Source: NZQO01 sp964639255
Lineage (GTDB): Bacteria > Bacteroidota > Bacteroidia > Flavobacteriales > Flavobacteriaceae
Reading direction: 5' to 3'
Length of the DNA stretch: 64,000 nt
NCBI GenBank assembly: GCA_964639255.1
Contig: CAZXDP010000001.1
Coordinates: forward strand, 91,608-155,607
The notes under the pieces were generated by a model, which ran no database searches, was not told the origin of the DNA, and saw nothing but the letters and a program-made list of their open reading frames with translations. The translations under genes and the position numbers were made by a program. Shown here piece after piece: positions 26,460-35,447 of the stretch; the stretch's first letter is position 1, and each line of letters begins with the position of its first letter.

Positions 26460-27689
26460 TTATTTTAACTCCGTTTTTACAATCTTGTTTTTTGGGTGTG
26501 CCCCTTGGGTAAGCAAAACAAGTAAAACAAAGCCAGCGTAATAGGCACCCATTTGGCGATGGAAAATGTTTTCTATCAAACAATATCCCACCAGGGTTAC
26601 CAACAGTGCTGTATAAAAAAAACTCTTGTAATTTAGTAGCGCGAGCCACCCAATAATTAATGTGAATAAGGCCACTCCTAAAAATCCACTGCTTAGATAG
26701 AAGTCTATAAATTGATTGTGGGTGTTATATCGGTTACTGATAAATTGTTCCCGTTTTTCGCTAATCTCGATGGTTTGCGAGTAGCAATTTATCAGTTTCT
26801 TTTTTGTATTTTGAAAGCCATAGCCCGACCAAGGCAAGTTTTCATCCCGTGCCAATCGTTCTGCACATTCCCAAACTACCTGCCGTAATTCCCAAGTGAG
26901 GCTTTCTACCACAAGGGCATTGGCGGTGTTTACAAACGTGGAATCTTCAACCGTATCGTCTGTCTTAAATTTTACAAAAACGATAGCCACGGCAAAAATT
27001 ATGAGTGACCCCAAGGTAATCGCTAGGCGCCGCTTAATTTGGGCACCATACATTTGACGGAGTAATAACAACACGATTAAAAGAAGAATGGTGATTTTGG
27101 AAACGATAAAAAACACAAAAACCACGTTAACCATAATACTGGCAACGTGATACCGATTTTTAGGGTGAAAATTATCTGTTAAAGAGGCATATGAAATTAA
27201 AATACTCAATACGCACAGAAAGCCTAGATAGATACGATCAATTAATAAGGCTTCGATAAAAGAGGGAGAGCTTCCAAACTCCAAACTGCCGCCGGTGTTA
27301 ACATATATGACAATATTAACTGCCGAAAACAGTATGGCGGCTATTGATGAATACACAATCGCCCTGTTTACTTTCTGAAAATCATTTACGGGTATATACA
27401 ACAAAACCAAAGCCCCGGTAAGAAATAATTTTTTTATGATATTGAAATCGGTTTCGAATGTGCCCGTCAGCCATGAATTAACGGCGATGTAAACTAAAAA
27501 AAGTCCAAAAAGAAGGGTTGGGGCTTTTTTTAGTTTCACGAAGTCTGATTTGCGCACCACAAATGGAAAGGCGGCAAGCAAAACTACCAATAGAATATTG
27601 GGCAGCGCGCGCACATAATCATCAAATGGAATGGTAAGGTACAGCAGCAAGAAGGCGTAAGGATATATGGAAGATAGTAGGATTCGCAT
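26460..27689 (-). CDS. O-antigen ligase/polymerase-like membrane protein (first of three)
   Basis: 409 residues with about 11 helices and one large periplasmic loop (about 240-305). The loop has R-x-x-x-W-x-x-A and GYGFQNT patterns, and STHNQFID-like RYNTHNQFIDFYL follows. These are the marks of the Wzy_C/WaaL family, which either joins O-antigen to lipid A-core or polymerises repeats. Sequence alone does not separate the two roles. It lies upstream of ugd, 101 bases from the GT4 gene. Confidence 0.82.
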   Translation of the reverse strand: MRILLSSIYPYAFLLLYLTIPFDDYVRALPNILLVVLLAAFPFVVRKSDFVKLKKAPTLLFGLFLVYIAVNSWLTGTFETDFNIIKKLFLTGALVLLYIPVNDFQKVNRAIVYSSIAAILFSAVNIVIYVNTGGSLEFGSSPSFIEALLIDRIYLGFLCVLSILISYASLTDNFHPKNRYHVASIMVNVVFVFFIVSKITILLLIVLLLLRQMYGAQIKRRLAITLGSLIIFAVAIVFVKFKTDDTVEDSTFVNTANALVVESLTWELRQVVWECAERLARDENLPWSGYGFQNTKKKLINCYSQTIEISEKREQFISNRYNTHNQFIDFYLSSGFLGVALFTLIIGWLALLNYKSFFYTALLVTLVGYCLIENIFHRQMGAYYAGFVLLVLLTQGAHPKNKIVKTELK

Positions 27690-27790
27690 TGCTTATGCTG
27701 TAGGAATATTAATATTTATGAAAGGTAAAAAACTTACCGCTATAAATACGAACTACTCACACTTTTTTAGAAACAGACCAACCGGCCCAC

Positions 27791-28915
27791 TTACGAAATT
27801 TCGTTACAATAAATCGTTTCTAAGTGATGAATTGTTTTTTCTATATTAAAATGCTCATTAAATTTTTTAAGGGATGCCTGCTCCAAACGCTTCCTTTTAT
27901 CAACATTATCTAGCAATTCCTGTACTCTATCTGCGAAAAGGATTGGATTTTCATCCATAATAACATGGCCATTCACATCATCATCAACCAAGTCCCTATT
28001 GCCGTCAGCATCGGTCACGACACAAGCTTTTCCGAGGGCAAGGGCCTCTATTACTGAATATGGGAGACCTTCATATCGTGCGGTAGATACATACAATCTG
28101 GCATTCTTTATAATATGAAAGATATCTTCTCTTTTAGTCCATTCTAAAAGTGTGATATTTGTTTGAAGTCCGTAGGTGTTGATGAGTGATTTTATCTTAG
28201 CGAGATTTGGAGCGTGATACCCCACACCCATCAGCACTAAATGTATGGTTGGTCTTTTAATCTTTATATGTCTTAGCATTTCAACCATAAGCTCTATATT
28301 CTTCTGAAATGAGGGACGACCAACCGAACAAATATATTCTTCGGGCCAATTTCGATCTATGCTTAAATTTGGAATTTTATCGATGGGATTAATTGCGTTA
28401 TTGAAAAGTAGAACCCGATTGGTGTCATAACCCACCTCATTTATAGCCCTATTTTTTTCGGAATTGGAAGATGCCAGTATCTTACTTTTTCCTTTTGACA
28501 GTAATTTTTCTATATTCAAAAATAGTGTGCGTTTAATATAATTCTCTGCACTTAAGAATGAGTAGGCCTGTGGCGTGTGAAGTACTGGCAATCCAAATTT
28601 GCGGCCCACTATTTTCCCTATTACTCCCCCTTTGGCACTGTGAGCGTGAATTAAGCTAGGCGATTCTTTTTTTATAATCTTTGTGGTAGCCCTAATTGCC
28701 TTAAAATCCTTAATAGGATCAATATTTCTTATTATAGATATGGGGTAGTTTTTTACGGGAACATTTTTGTCATTTAGAAAAGGTTCATTTTTATCCTCTA
28801 CTCCGTGAATAACAATTGAATCAAACTTTTCGGAATTAATGTTTGACAGAATTAGCCGAAGAGATACGTCAACTCCACCTACCGAATGTAAAATATGAAC
28901 AATTTTAATTTTCAA
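27791..28915 (-). CDS. Glycosyltransferase family 4
   Basis: 374 residues, TTG start (no ATG is available before the conserved N-terminus). It opens KIVHILHSVGGVDVSLRLI, the acceptor-side loop of GT4. It ends with the donor domain: SVGRPSFQKNIELMVEM (about 190), then ARYEGLPYSVIEALALGKACVVTDADG (in part ARYEGLPYSVIEAL, about 292), holding the E-x7-E motif. It should transfer a sugar from an NDP donor with retention. The gene is visibly more AT-rich than ugd or the rfb genes, suggesting separate origin. Confidence 0.92.
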   Translation of the reverse strand: MKIKIVHILHSVGGVDVSLRLILSNINSEKFDSIVIHGVEDKNEPFLNDKNVPVKNYPISIIRNIDPIKDFKAIRATTKIIKKESPSLIHAHSAKGGVIGKIVGRKFGLPVLHTPQAYSFLSAENYIKRTLFLNIEKLLSKGKSKILASSNSEKNRAINEVGYDTNRVLLFNNAINPIDKIPNLSIDRNWPEEYICSVGRPSFQKNIELMVEMLRHIKIKRPTIHLVLMGVGYHAPNLAKIKSLINTYGLQTNITLLEWTKREDIFHIIKNARLYVSTARYEGLPYSVIEALALGKACVVTDADGNRDLVDDDVNGHVIMDENPILFADRVQELLDNVDKRKRLEQASLKKFNEHFNIEKTIHHLETIYCNEIS

Positions 28916-29113
28916 AATAAATCGTGTTTATAAAACATTTAACAAACCGCAAAAATAGCAAATCAAGCAGGATTGGAAATTAAGAGGCTAAAAATTAATT
29001 TTCAGCACCATTTTCTATGGAAAATATTGAAATTTATGTGTACGATACATAGAGTATTATCAGGTTGAGAAAGTTTAATTCGCAACATCGTTCTTTCGTA
29101 GCTGTTTGAACAA
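28916..29113. other. AT-rich spacer between GT4 and O-antigen ligase-like genes
   Basis: A 198-base spacer, long for this locus. It holds one TATTTTTG (-7 type) on the minus strand at 28950-28957, 35 bases before the GT4 start, and a short palindrome AAAATTAATTTT near 28990. No open frame of useful length and no RNA gene pattern is visible. Confidence 0.4.
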
Positions 29114-30346
29114 TTAAGGATGAGATGTTTTCGGAATTTCAGAAGATTGCTCGATAAATTTCTCAAGTAAAAGTGCAAAAAAGCAGAAATAGAAAACTCC
29201 TTGCTGTATTTCTAGATAGCTCTCTGTTATCATAGAAATGAACATAACCGTAAGTATTAAAAAGGCGCTATAATTCCTTTTTTTTACCGAGATGATCACT
29301 AAATAACCGAAAAAGGTTAATACCCAGGCGAGACCGATAATGCCGTATTGTACTAATAAAGATAATAGTTGATTATGAGAATTGTAATTTGTCGGTATAT
29401 TGAAATTCTTACGGGCATTAATTGAGGCTATGGGTTCTTTTTCGACACCTGCCCCGTATCCAAATATTGGTTTGTCCTCAATTAACTCTAGACTGCACGT
29501 CCAAATTTTAGTCCTTAGACCAATTTTGTGATACTGTTCCCCAATTTCGGAAACCTCCCCGCCGGTTCGAAATCCTACCTTTTCCAAAGAATCAAATAGT
29601 TTATCCTTAGCATACCGGCTCTGGCTGAGCAAGGAAAAAGAAAGTATTAGTATCCCTATTCCCACAATTAAAGTCTTTAGGTTTAAAAACGACTTTATAT
29701 TCATAATGAAATAGATGAATATAATAAGCAGGTAGAGAAATAATCCTAGCCGTACTCCAAAGAGCACTATAACAAGAAAGAATAAACCTGCCCCTACTAT
29801 CTTTATGTTTTTGTTGAACTTTCCAAATAAAAGCAATACTAATGCGGTGTTTAGATACATAGCGTCTTCTGGCATGTATTTATGGTACATAGAATCCTGA
29901 ACAAAATTATACCAATGGCTTATCTCATAGCGAACTATATAGTTATAGCCTAATTTTGCTAAAGAAAAAAGCGAGAAAACCATCATAGCATAGACGAACA
30001 CTTTCTTAGCTCTATTTAGAAGTTGAACGTCAGGGTCGATCAATGCAAACATTAAGGGCAGCAAAACGAAAACGACGAGTTTCGAAAGTTTTTTCATCGA
30101 TTCGCCTGTATCTATACTGTAAGAAAGACTTATTACGGCAAGAAGGAAATATCCGACTAGCCATAATGTTATTTTAGAATTTGACAGAGTATTTAGGAAA
30201 CTGCGCTGTGGCTTGAAAAAAAAAGCCATTACTATGGTAACAACAAGCATGATTGGGCCTAGTATATCTAGAAATGGCAATACTGCTATGAAACCCAGAA
30301 AACTAATGCTGGCTATGTTATTTTTATGTGGTTTGTAAACCTTCAC
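29114..30346 (-). CDS. O-antigen ligase/polymerase-like membrane protein (second of three)
   Basis: 410 residues, GTG start, 10-12 helices. The periplasmic loop carries RTKIWTCSLELI, GYGAGVEK and the YNSHNQLLSLLVQYG stretch, again typical of the Wzy_C/WaaL family. It overlaps the upstream polymerase-like gene by 23 bases. The composition is AT-rich. It could be the ligase with the 26460 protein as polymerase, or the reverse. Confidence 0.82.
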   Translation of the reverse strand: MKVYKPHKNNIASISFLGFIAVLPFLDILGPIMLVVTIVMAFFFKPQRSFLNTLSNSKITLWLVGYFLLAVISLSYSIDTGESMKKLSKLVVFVLLPLMFALIDPDVQLLNRAKKVFVYAMMVFSLFSLAKLGYNYIVRYEISHWYNFVQDSMYHKYMPEDAMYLNTALVLLLFGKFNKNIKIVGAGLFFLVIVLFGVRLGLFLYLLIIFIYFIMNIKSFLNLKTLIVGIGILILSFSLLSQSRYAKDKLFDSLEKVGFRTGGEVSEIGEQYHKIGLRTKIWTCSLELIEDKPIFGYGAGVEKEPIASINARKNFNIPTNYNSHNQLLSLLVQYGIIGLAWVLTFFGYLVIISVKKRNYSAFLILTVMFISMITESYLEIQQGVFYFCFFALLLEKFIEQSSEIPKTSHP

Positions 30347-31604
30347 CCCTTTTACTTTTTCTAAGGTAAATATAAATGCCGTATAGTAGGAAAAATGCTA
30401 GCGTAAAATATAGTTTATAAAAATAGCCCATAACAAAAGCGTAAACAGTCCAATTAAATAATTGGTACGTTATAATTGACAATACATAAGCCTTTTGGAC
30501 GATAAATTCTTTTAAAATCCATCCCAATAAAGCTAGAAATACTATCACCAATAGCGTATGAAATATAAATGCCAAGGACAATGGAAAAATCTCGAATAAA
30601 ATGCCTGGATAAGCGTTGGTAAAATTATAACCACTTTTTTCATTAGAATATAAAACCATATTCTTATCCTTCGCAAATTCTTCCATCATTATTCGCATGC
30701 CATATAACAAATCAGCAGGATTGAAAGATTTTGGTTCTTCCCCGGCAACTACATACCGTTCGGTAGCTCCCCAAAACAAATGGCCTTGTAGTCCAAAGAT
30801 TCGATATAACATCGCTTCATTTGGATCGTAAATACGAATATTTGCAAAGGGTCTAGTTTCTTCATATTTAGAATAGGTTACAGTATACATAATTGCGATT
30901 AACCCTATGCCTGCCAAGAACATCGGTATAGCAGATTTTTTAACATACTCTTTTAAGTTGTTACGATAATAAAAAACAAGCGGTAGCAAAAAAGAGAAGG
31001 AGCCTTGCACAATGGGTGAAAATTTTTGGCCAATCATAAAGTTATATCCAAAGAAAACAAACAACAGAAGCACCGAAAAGCGCTTCATTCTCGGGAACAA
31101 TACACCAATGGCAAAAGGTACGAACATAGCCGTGTTGCCAAATAGACTATTTAAAAATGGAAAGCGAGAACTACTCCAATAGGTGAATCGGGTGACCGAA
31201 GGGTTCAAAATAGGCAAAGGCGATAACAGGGCGTTAATGATAAGGAGTGTGAGCGGTAGCAGTATGATGACCAAAATTAGATATAGCTCCACATTCCTCT
31301 GGCCCAATGATAGCTGAAATACTGGAAGCCTATAGCGATTAAATGTTTTAAATGCCATTGCTATAATAATAAACGTCAGAATAAAATAGAGCACACAGAG
31401 TATGGTGGCGCCTGTAAAGAAACTGTATCGTCCTTGTTCATTTATAAATACCCCTTGTTCTATATAAATTAGGGACGGGATAACACTAAATGCCTGAAAA
31501 AACACCAAACCGTACAAAAACGACAGCAAAAAGCTCTTTTTTGCGTAGTAATACACAAAAAGCACAAACAAAAGGGCAAAAAATAGGTTAACGTAGAATC
31601 CCAT
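30324..31604 (-). CDS. Oligosaccharide repeat-unit polymerase-like membrane protein (third of three)
   Basis: 426 residues with 11-12 helices and a large loop near 225-300 (NIRIYDPNEAMLYRIFGLQGHLFWG). It lacks the HNQ motif of the two WaaL-like proteins and reads like a Wzy-type or DUF6418-type polymerase, often found next to glycosyltransferases in capsule loci. It is 4 bases downstream of the sialyltransferase-like gene. If it is the true Wzy, one of the two WaaL-like proteins is surplus or has another substrate. Confidence 0.7.
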   Translation of the reverse strand: MGFYVNLFFALLFVLFVYYYAKKSFLLSFLYGLVFFQAFSVIPSLIYIEQGVFINEQGRYSFFTGATILCVLYFILTFIIIAMAFKTFNRYRLPVFQLSLGQRNVELYLILVIILLPLTLLIINALLSPLPILNPSVTRFTYWSSSRFPFLNSLFGNTAMFVPFAIGVLFPRMKRFSVLLLFVFFGYNFMIGQKFSPIVQGSFSFLLPLVFYYRNNLKEYVKKSAIPMFLAGIGLIAIMYTVTYSKYEETRPFANIRIYDPNEAMLYRIFGLQGHLFWGATERYVVAGEEPKSFNPADLLYGMRIMMEEFAKDKNMVLYSNEKSGYNFTNAYPGILFEIFPLSLAFIFHTLLVIVFLALLGWILKEFIVQKAYVLSIITYQLFNWTVYAFVMGYFYKLYFTLAFFLLYGIYIYLRKSKRGEGLQTT

Positions 31605-31608
31605 TGGC

Positions 31609-32631
31609 TTACACCATTTTATTTAAAAATAAAAATCCCAATCCGTTGAAAAGTGGAACTAGTTCATCATTTTTCAATGGATTTACGAAAAATGACGTTG
31701 ATTTTCTATCATTTTCGTTCATTTTTGCAAAAATGTTGATTAACGTGCTAGAATCGAAAGCTGCTAGGTATTTAGAATGTAGTTCCTCGAAATAAAACGT
31801 CTCAGATGTCTTTTCGGTATGCAGAAACGTGACGTTCTTATCAGTAAAAACTTCTGAAAACAACTCTTGGGGAAGCTGCTTCCCATTCCTGTGGGGCTTA
31901 TAGTATATTGTATCTATGACGCTATAAAATGGTTGTTTTTTTAATTGGTTCAGAAATTTTTTCAAAGCACTTTCAAAATAATCTTGTCCCAATAAGGTGC
32001 CGTACGATTCCTGTCCTATTATATAAAGACTGTTAGAAAAATTGGGTACGTCAACTTTTATCACTGGCAATGGTTTTAATTGCTTCTGTACAAATGCGTG
32101 TTCAGGAAAAGTCACAAATTGCGTAACAACGTGCTCATAATCTGCACCAGAAGAGTGCCCGCGATAGCGCTTAAATGGTATGCCGTGTAACTTGGCGAAA
32201 AGTTGCTTAAAGAAAAATTTAAGCTTTGGAATGTTCTGCAAGCTATGGTCGTAATAATTCAACGTGCCATCCTCAACTACCACCGCCTGGGTGTCATTGC
32301 CAAAACTTAGGAAAAGGAAGTTGCTCAGCACATCTTCAATGTAAGAAACATATACCGTTACCTTTTCGTTCCGAAGGGAATTTATACTACGAAGCATTTT
32401 TTTATAGCTGCCGATTTTGCCACTTATGGCAGCAATTTGGTTGTAGACGGAATCGGCATTGTTGTTAAAAGAGCGGTCGGCTACAATTACATTATCCCAA
32501 AGCACGGGGTTTCTATGCAAGTCGGCACCAGCTAAAAGAATCCTTTCACCTTCACCTACGAGATTGTGCGCTATGAGATTCTCGAAATTATGCACATGTT
32601 GCGGCCCCAATGCTACGAAAATATGCTTCAT
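31609..32631 (-). CDS. Sialyltransferase-like glycosyltransferase
   Basis: 340 residues. Three short motifs of bacterial sialyltransferases (GT38/GT52/GT80 superfamily) appear in order: acidic-acidic-Gly in VVVEDGTLNYYD (about 118), a His motif in YYKPHRNGK (about 247, where many relatives have K-P-H-P) and a Ser-Ser/Thr motif in AFDSSTLINIF (about 291). Such enzymes transfer a CMP-activated nonulosonic acid. The CMP-nonulosonate genes lie 1.3 kb upstream in the same direction, which supports the call. The exact family and linkage are not readable. Confidence 0.65.
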   Translation of the reverse strand: MKHIFVALGPQHVHNFENLIAHNLVGEGERILLAGADLHRNPVLWDNVIVADRSFNNNADSVYNQIAAISGKIGSYKKMLRSINSLRNEKVTVYVSYIEDVLSNFLFLSFGNDTQAVVVEDGTLNYYDHSLQNIPKLKFFFKQLFAKLHGIPFKRYRGHSSGADYEHVVTQFVTFPEHAFVQKQLKPLPVIKVDVPNFSNSLYIIGQESYGTLLGQDYFESALKKFLNQLKKQPFYSVIDTIYYKPHRNGKQLPQELFSEVFTDKNVTFLHTEKTSETFYFEELHSKYLAAFDSSTLINIFAKMNENDRKSTSFFVNPLKNDELVPLFNGLGFLFLNKMV

Positions 32632-32635
32632 ACAA

Positions 32636-33868
32636 TCAAATTTTTACGGTAACGGCTCTCTTTCTAAGTGCAAATATTAAAATTCCAGTAAGTAAAAAGG
32701 CAATTCCGGCGCCTATAATTCCGAAAAAATAACAGAGGGCATAGGTGGCCACCAAATTTGCCATACTGCTAACCAGCACTATCTGCAACAATTTTTTCTC
32801 TTGATGCTTAATATAAAGGTAGGAGTGGTATAATAGAGACACGTTCATTAAGAACGTGGCGGCATTTAAAAGCAAGATTAACGGCCAGTATCGTATAAAA
32901 CTCTCCTTGCCTTGCCAGATGAGCACGGGATATATAGCCACCAGCACCACGGCAAATGCAATGCCCGAATGCTGTATGAGCAATTTCTTGAACCGGGCCA
33001 GTTTTTCGTCAAACGACTGCGTAGTAGAGCTCTCGATCAAATCGGGAAGTTCATACGAGACCACGATGGTACTTACGTAAATGCCTATAATCATTGAGAT
33101 ATTGCTATAGAACGAAAAAATTCCGGCGGCAACTTCGCCCAATACTCCCTCAACGATGTACCTGTTGGAGTACTCGATGACCTTGAGCGCAAGGGTAGCG
33201 GCATAAAACACCATACTTACCTTTAGCCCTTTCAGCAACCAAGATTTTTTCAGGCTTACCTTACCCAAATGGGCGGTAATGGGCCTTATAAAAAATAGCG
33301 CGGTGAGCAATAACGTACCTATATTGAAACCTGCCCAAACCTGTAGGATGCCCCGCAAGCTTATATCGCGATTCAGGAAAATAATGGCTATGAGCACGGT
33401 AGCCGTCCAACCCGCTACCCGCATAAAGAGAAAACTGTTGGCAAGCAATACTCTCTTGAAAGCCAATAGAAGCCTATATATTTCTTGGTTCAAATGTTCG
33501 GAGAGACAGATTAGGATCATAAGAACCGTATATTCTGAAAAGTAATCTGTTGTGCTGAAGATACCGTACCCTAAAATCGCGAAACCCACATAAACGCTTA
33601 GGTAAAAGGCAAACGACGTAACTACTTTGGAAGCTACATCGCGCTTTTCCAGCAAAATATCGCGAATGGAAAAGTTGTAAAAATCGAAACCCAGGATAAA
33701 GATAGAAACGGTGATAGTTGTGGTGATGAGCGAGTAAATTCCGTAGGTGCTTTCAACAAAATATTTAGATAAGTAGGTAAATATCAAAAACTTAGCTCCC
33801 ATAGCCGACATTCGGAAAAAGAGCGAACTCGCCTTGTTAATGGGTAATGTACCTAATCTAAAATTCAT
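32636..33868 (-). CDS. Wzx-type flippase of the polysaccharide locus
   Basis: 410 residues with about 12 helices, opening KASSLFFRMSAMGAKFLIFTYLSKYF, as in O-unit flippases of the MOP superfamily. It should move the finished lipid-linked repeat to the periplasmic face for the Wzy-like proteins encoded nearby. It is shorter than the flippase at 1967 and only distantly similar to it by eye. It starts 37 bases downstream of the phosphatase gene. Confidence 0.86.
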   Translation of the reverse strand: MNFRLGTLPINKASSLFFRMSAMGAKFLIFTYLSKYFVESTYGIYSLITTTITVSIFILGFDFYNFSIRDILLEKRDVASKVVTSFAFYLSVYVGFAILGYGIFSTTDYFSEYTVLMILICLSEHLNQEIYRLLLAFKRVLLANSFLFMRVAGWTATVLIAIIFLNRDISLRGILQVWAGFNIGTLLLTALFFIRPITAHLGKVSLKKSWLLKGLKVSMVFYAATLALKVIEYSNRYIVEGVLGEVAAGIFSFYSNISMIIGIYVSTIVVSYELPDLIESSTTQSFDEKLARFKKLLIQHSGIAFAVVLVAIYPVLIWQGKESFIRYWPLILLLNAATFLMNVSLLYHSYLYIKHQEKKLLQIVLVSSMANLVATYALCYFFGIIGAGIAFLLTGILIFALRKRAVTVKI

Positions 33869-33904
33869 GATCTGTTTAAATATGAACCCGCTGCAAGGTG
33901 CGGG

Positions 33905-34417
33905 CTACAGGGCAGCAATGGTTTCTTCTAGCAGGCCGTTCTCATCTAAAATTCGCTCCACAAACTCGCGAAAGGCACCTTCCCCGCCCTTTTTGGTAAG
34001 CACTACACCTACGATAGATTGGATGTATAGCGGGGCCGATGCCGGTGCTGCAGACCGGCCAACACGCTTTAGAACTTCAATGTCGTTTAGGTCGTCGCCC
34101 AAATAAGCTACCTCCTCTAACGTGATGTTCAACTCCTTGCATAATTTTTGCACGATTTCCAGTTTGTTGGAAATTCCTTGATAGAGGTAATCTACCTTAA
34201 GTTTTTTAGCGCGCCTGTCTACCATATCGGTAGTTTCGCCGGTGATAATCCCCGTGGGGATGTTATTGATACGGCAAAATAAAATACCCGCACTGTCATA
34301 CGTGTGGAATTTTTTCAGCTCGTTGCCGGTTTGGTCATAGTACATGCCGCCGTCGGTCCATACCCCGTCGATATCGGTAAGCACCAATTTAGGCAGTGTA
34401 TTGGGTTTATTTGACAT
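33905..34417 (-). CDS. KdsC-like HAD phosphatase (nonulosonate 9-phosphate phosphatase candidate)
   Basis: 170 residues from the ATG at 34417; a frame from 34489 lies inside the synthase gene and is less likely. HAD motifs are TDIDGVWTDG (Asp15 and Asp17), TGIITGET (motif II), K near 80 and GDDLNDIEVL (motif IV). The lack of a cap and the length match the C0 group with KdsC and the Kdn-9-phosphate phosphatase of Bacteroides. It overlaps the NeuB-type synthase by 11 bases. Context favours dephosphorylating a nonulosonate 9-phosphate over Kdo 8-phosphate, but this is not certain. Confidence 0.85.
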   Translation of the reverse strand: MSNKPNTLPKLVLTDIDGVWTDGGMYYDQTGNELKKFHTYDSAGILFCRINNIPTGIITGETTDMVDRRAKKLKVDYLYQGISNKLEIVQKLCKELNITLEEVAYLGDDLNDIEVLKRVGRSAAPASAPLYIQSIVGVVLTKKGGEGAFREFVERILDENGLLEETIAAL

Positions 34418-35447
34418 AGGTTGAGTATATGATTTCGTTCTTAGGAATAGCAACTGAAACAGTCTTGCCCAAGAGCGCATTGCGGTCAATCCATTTTACG
34501 CCGTCGCCCGGACTCAAAAGGTGGATATCTTCTTCAGTAATCACCTCTCCGGGCTTCAAATCGCGCTTAGACGCCACCGATCGCTCTAACTTTACGCGCG
34601 CAGCGGCCACTCCGGGTTCTATAAACAACTCTTCCTTTCCCAACCACCGCTCTGCAATGCGAATATCACGCACCATTCGTTTTACTCCTTCGGGGCCCAG
34701 CGAACCTGCTTGATCGGTACCCTTCATACTTCGGTCTATGGTAACGTGTTTCTCTATAATTTCGGCACCCATGCCCACAGCCACTACTGGGGCAGAAATA
34801 CCGATGGTGTGGTCAGAAAATCCTATGGTATATTCTGGATAATGTTTTTTGAGATAGGTAATGGTATGTAGGTTTAGGTGGTCTGGATGCGTTGGGTATT
34901 CTGAAACGCAGTGCAAAATTGAGATGTTCGCATGATTTCTGTTTATAACCTCCAGGGCATCATCCAATTCTTTCTTACTCGCCATACCAGTTGATAGAAT
35001 GATGGGTATGCCTGTTTCCGAAATCGCCTCCAACAATGGAATATTGGTTAAATCTCTGCTGGCCACCTTCAAATAATCTGGAGAAAAATGTTTTAATAGG
35101 GAAGTGCAGCCCGGAGAACAAAGCGTCTCCACAAAATCGAGACCAAGGCTCTTGGCGTGCTTGTAAACTTCAAAATGCTCTTCATCAGAAAGTTCTAAAT
35201 AGGCCCTGTGCTCGCCGTAGGTCTTCCCAAAGCTGTTCGGGGTGTTATATGGACTTGCCATTTGGCTTGCAGAAAGCTCTTCATTCAAGTCGCGCTTGGT
35301 GAGCTTTACGGCATTCATTGGCTTCAACTCTAAGTTGAAAAGATTCTCTTGAACGGGCTTTGTGACCAATTCGGTAATCAATTTTGCTATGTCGACGGAG
35401 CCATTGTGGTTTTGCCCAATTTCTCCTATGATATATGTTTCCTTCAT
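34407..35447 (-). CDS. neuB: Nonulosonic acid synthase (NeuB/SpsE family)
   Basis: 346 residues from the ATG at 35447, whose A is shared with the TAA of the cytidylyltransferase. The TIM barrel opens IIGEIGQNHNGS and contains STGMASKKEL, HCVSEYPT, GFSDHTIG and EKHVTIDRSMKGTDQAGSL. A SAF (antifreeze-like) domain closes the C-terminus (about 285-346). The enzyme condenses phosphoenolpyruvate with a six-carbon sugar to a nine-carbon acid. No NeuC-type hydrolysing epimerase is nearby, so a 6-phosphorylated acceptor (ManNAc-6-P or Man-6-P) is plausible. Confidence 0.93.
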   Translation of the reverse strand: MKETYIIGEIGQNHNGSVDIAKLITELVTKPVQENLFNLELKPMNAVKLTKRDLNEELSASQMASPYNTPNSFGKTYGEHRAYLELSDEEHFEVYKHAKSLGLDFVETLCSPGCTSLLKHFSPDYLKVASRDLTNIPLLEAISETGIPIILSTGMASKKELDDALEVINRNHANISILHCVSEYPTHPDHLNLHTITYLKKHYPEYTIGFSDHTIGISAPVVAVGMGAEIIEKHVTIDRSMKGTDQAGSLGPEGVKRMVRDIRIAERWLGKEELFIEPGVAAARVKLERSVASKRDLKPGEVITEEDIHLLSPGDGVKWIDRNALLGKTVSVAIPKNEIIYSTYVK

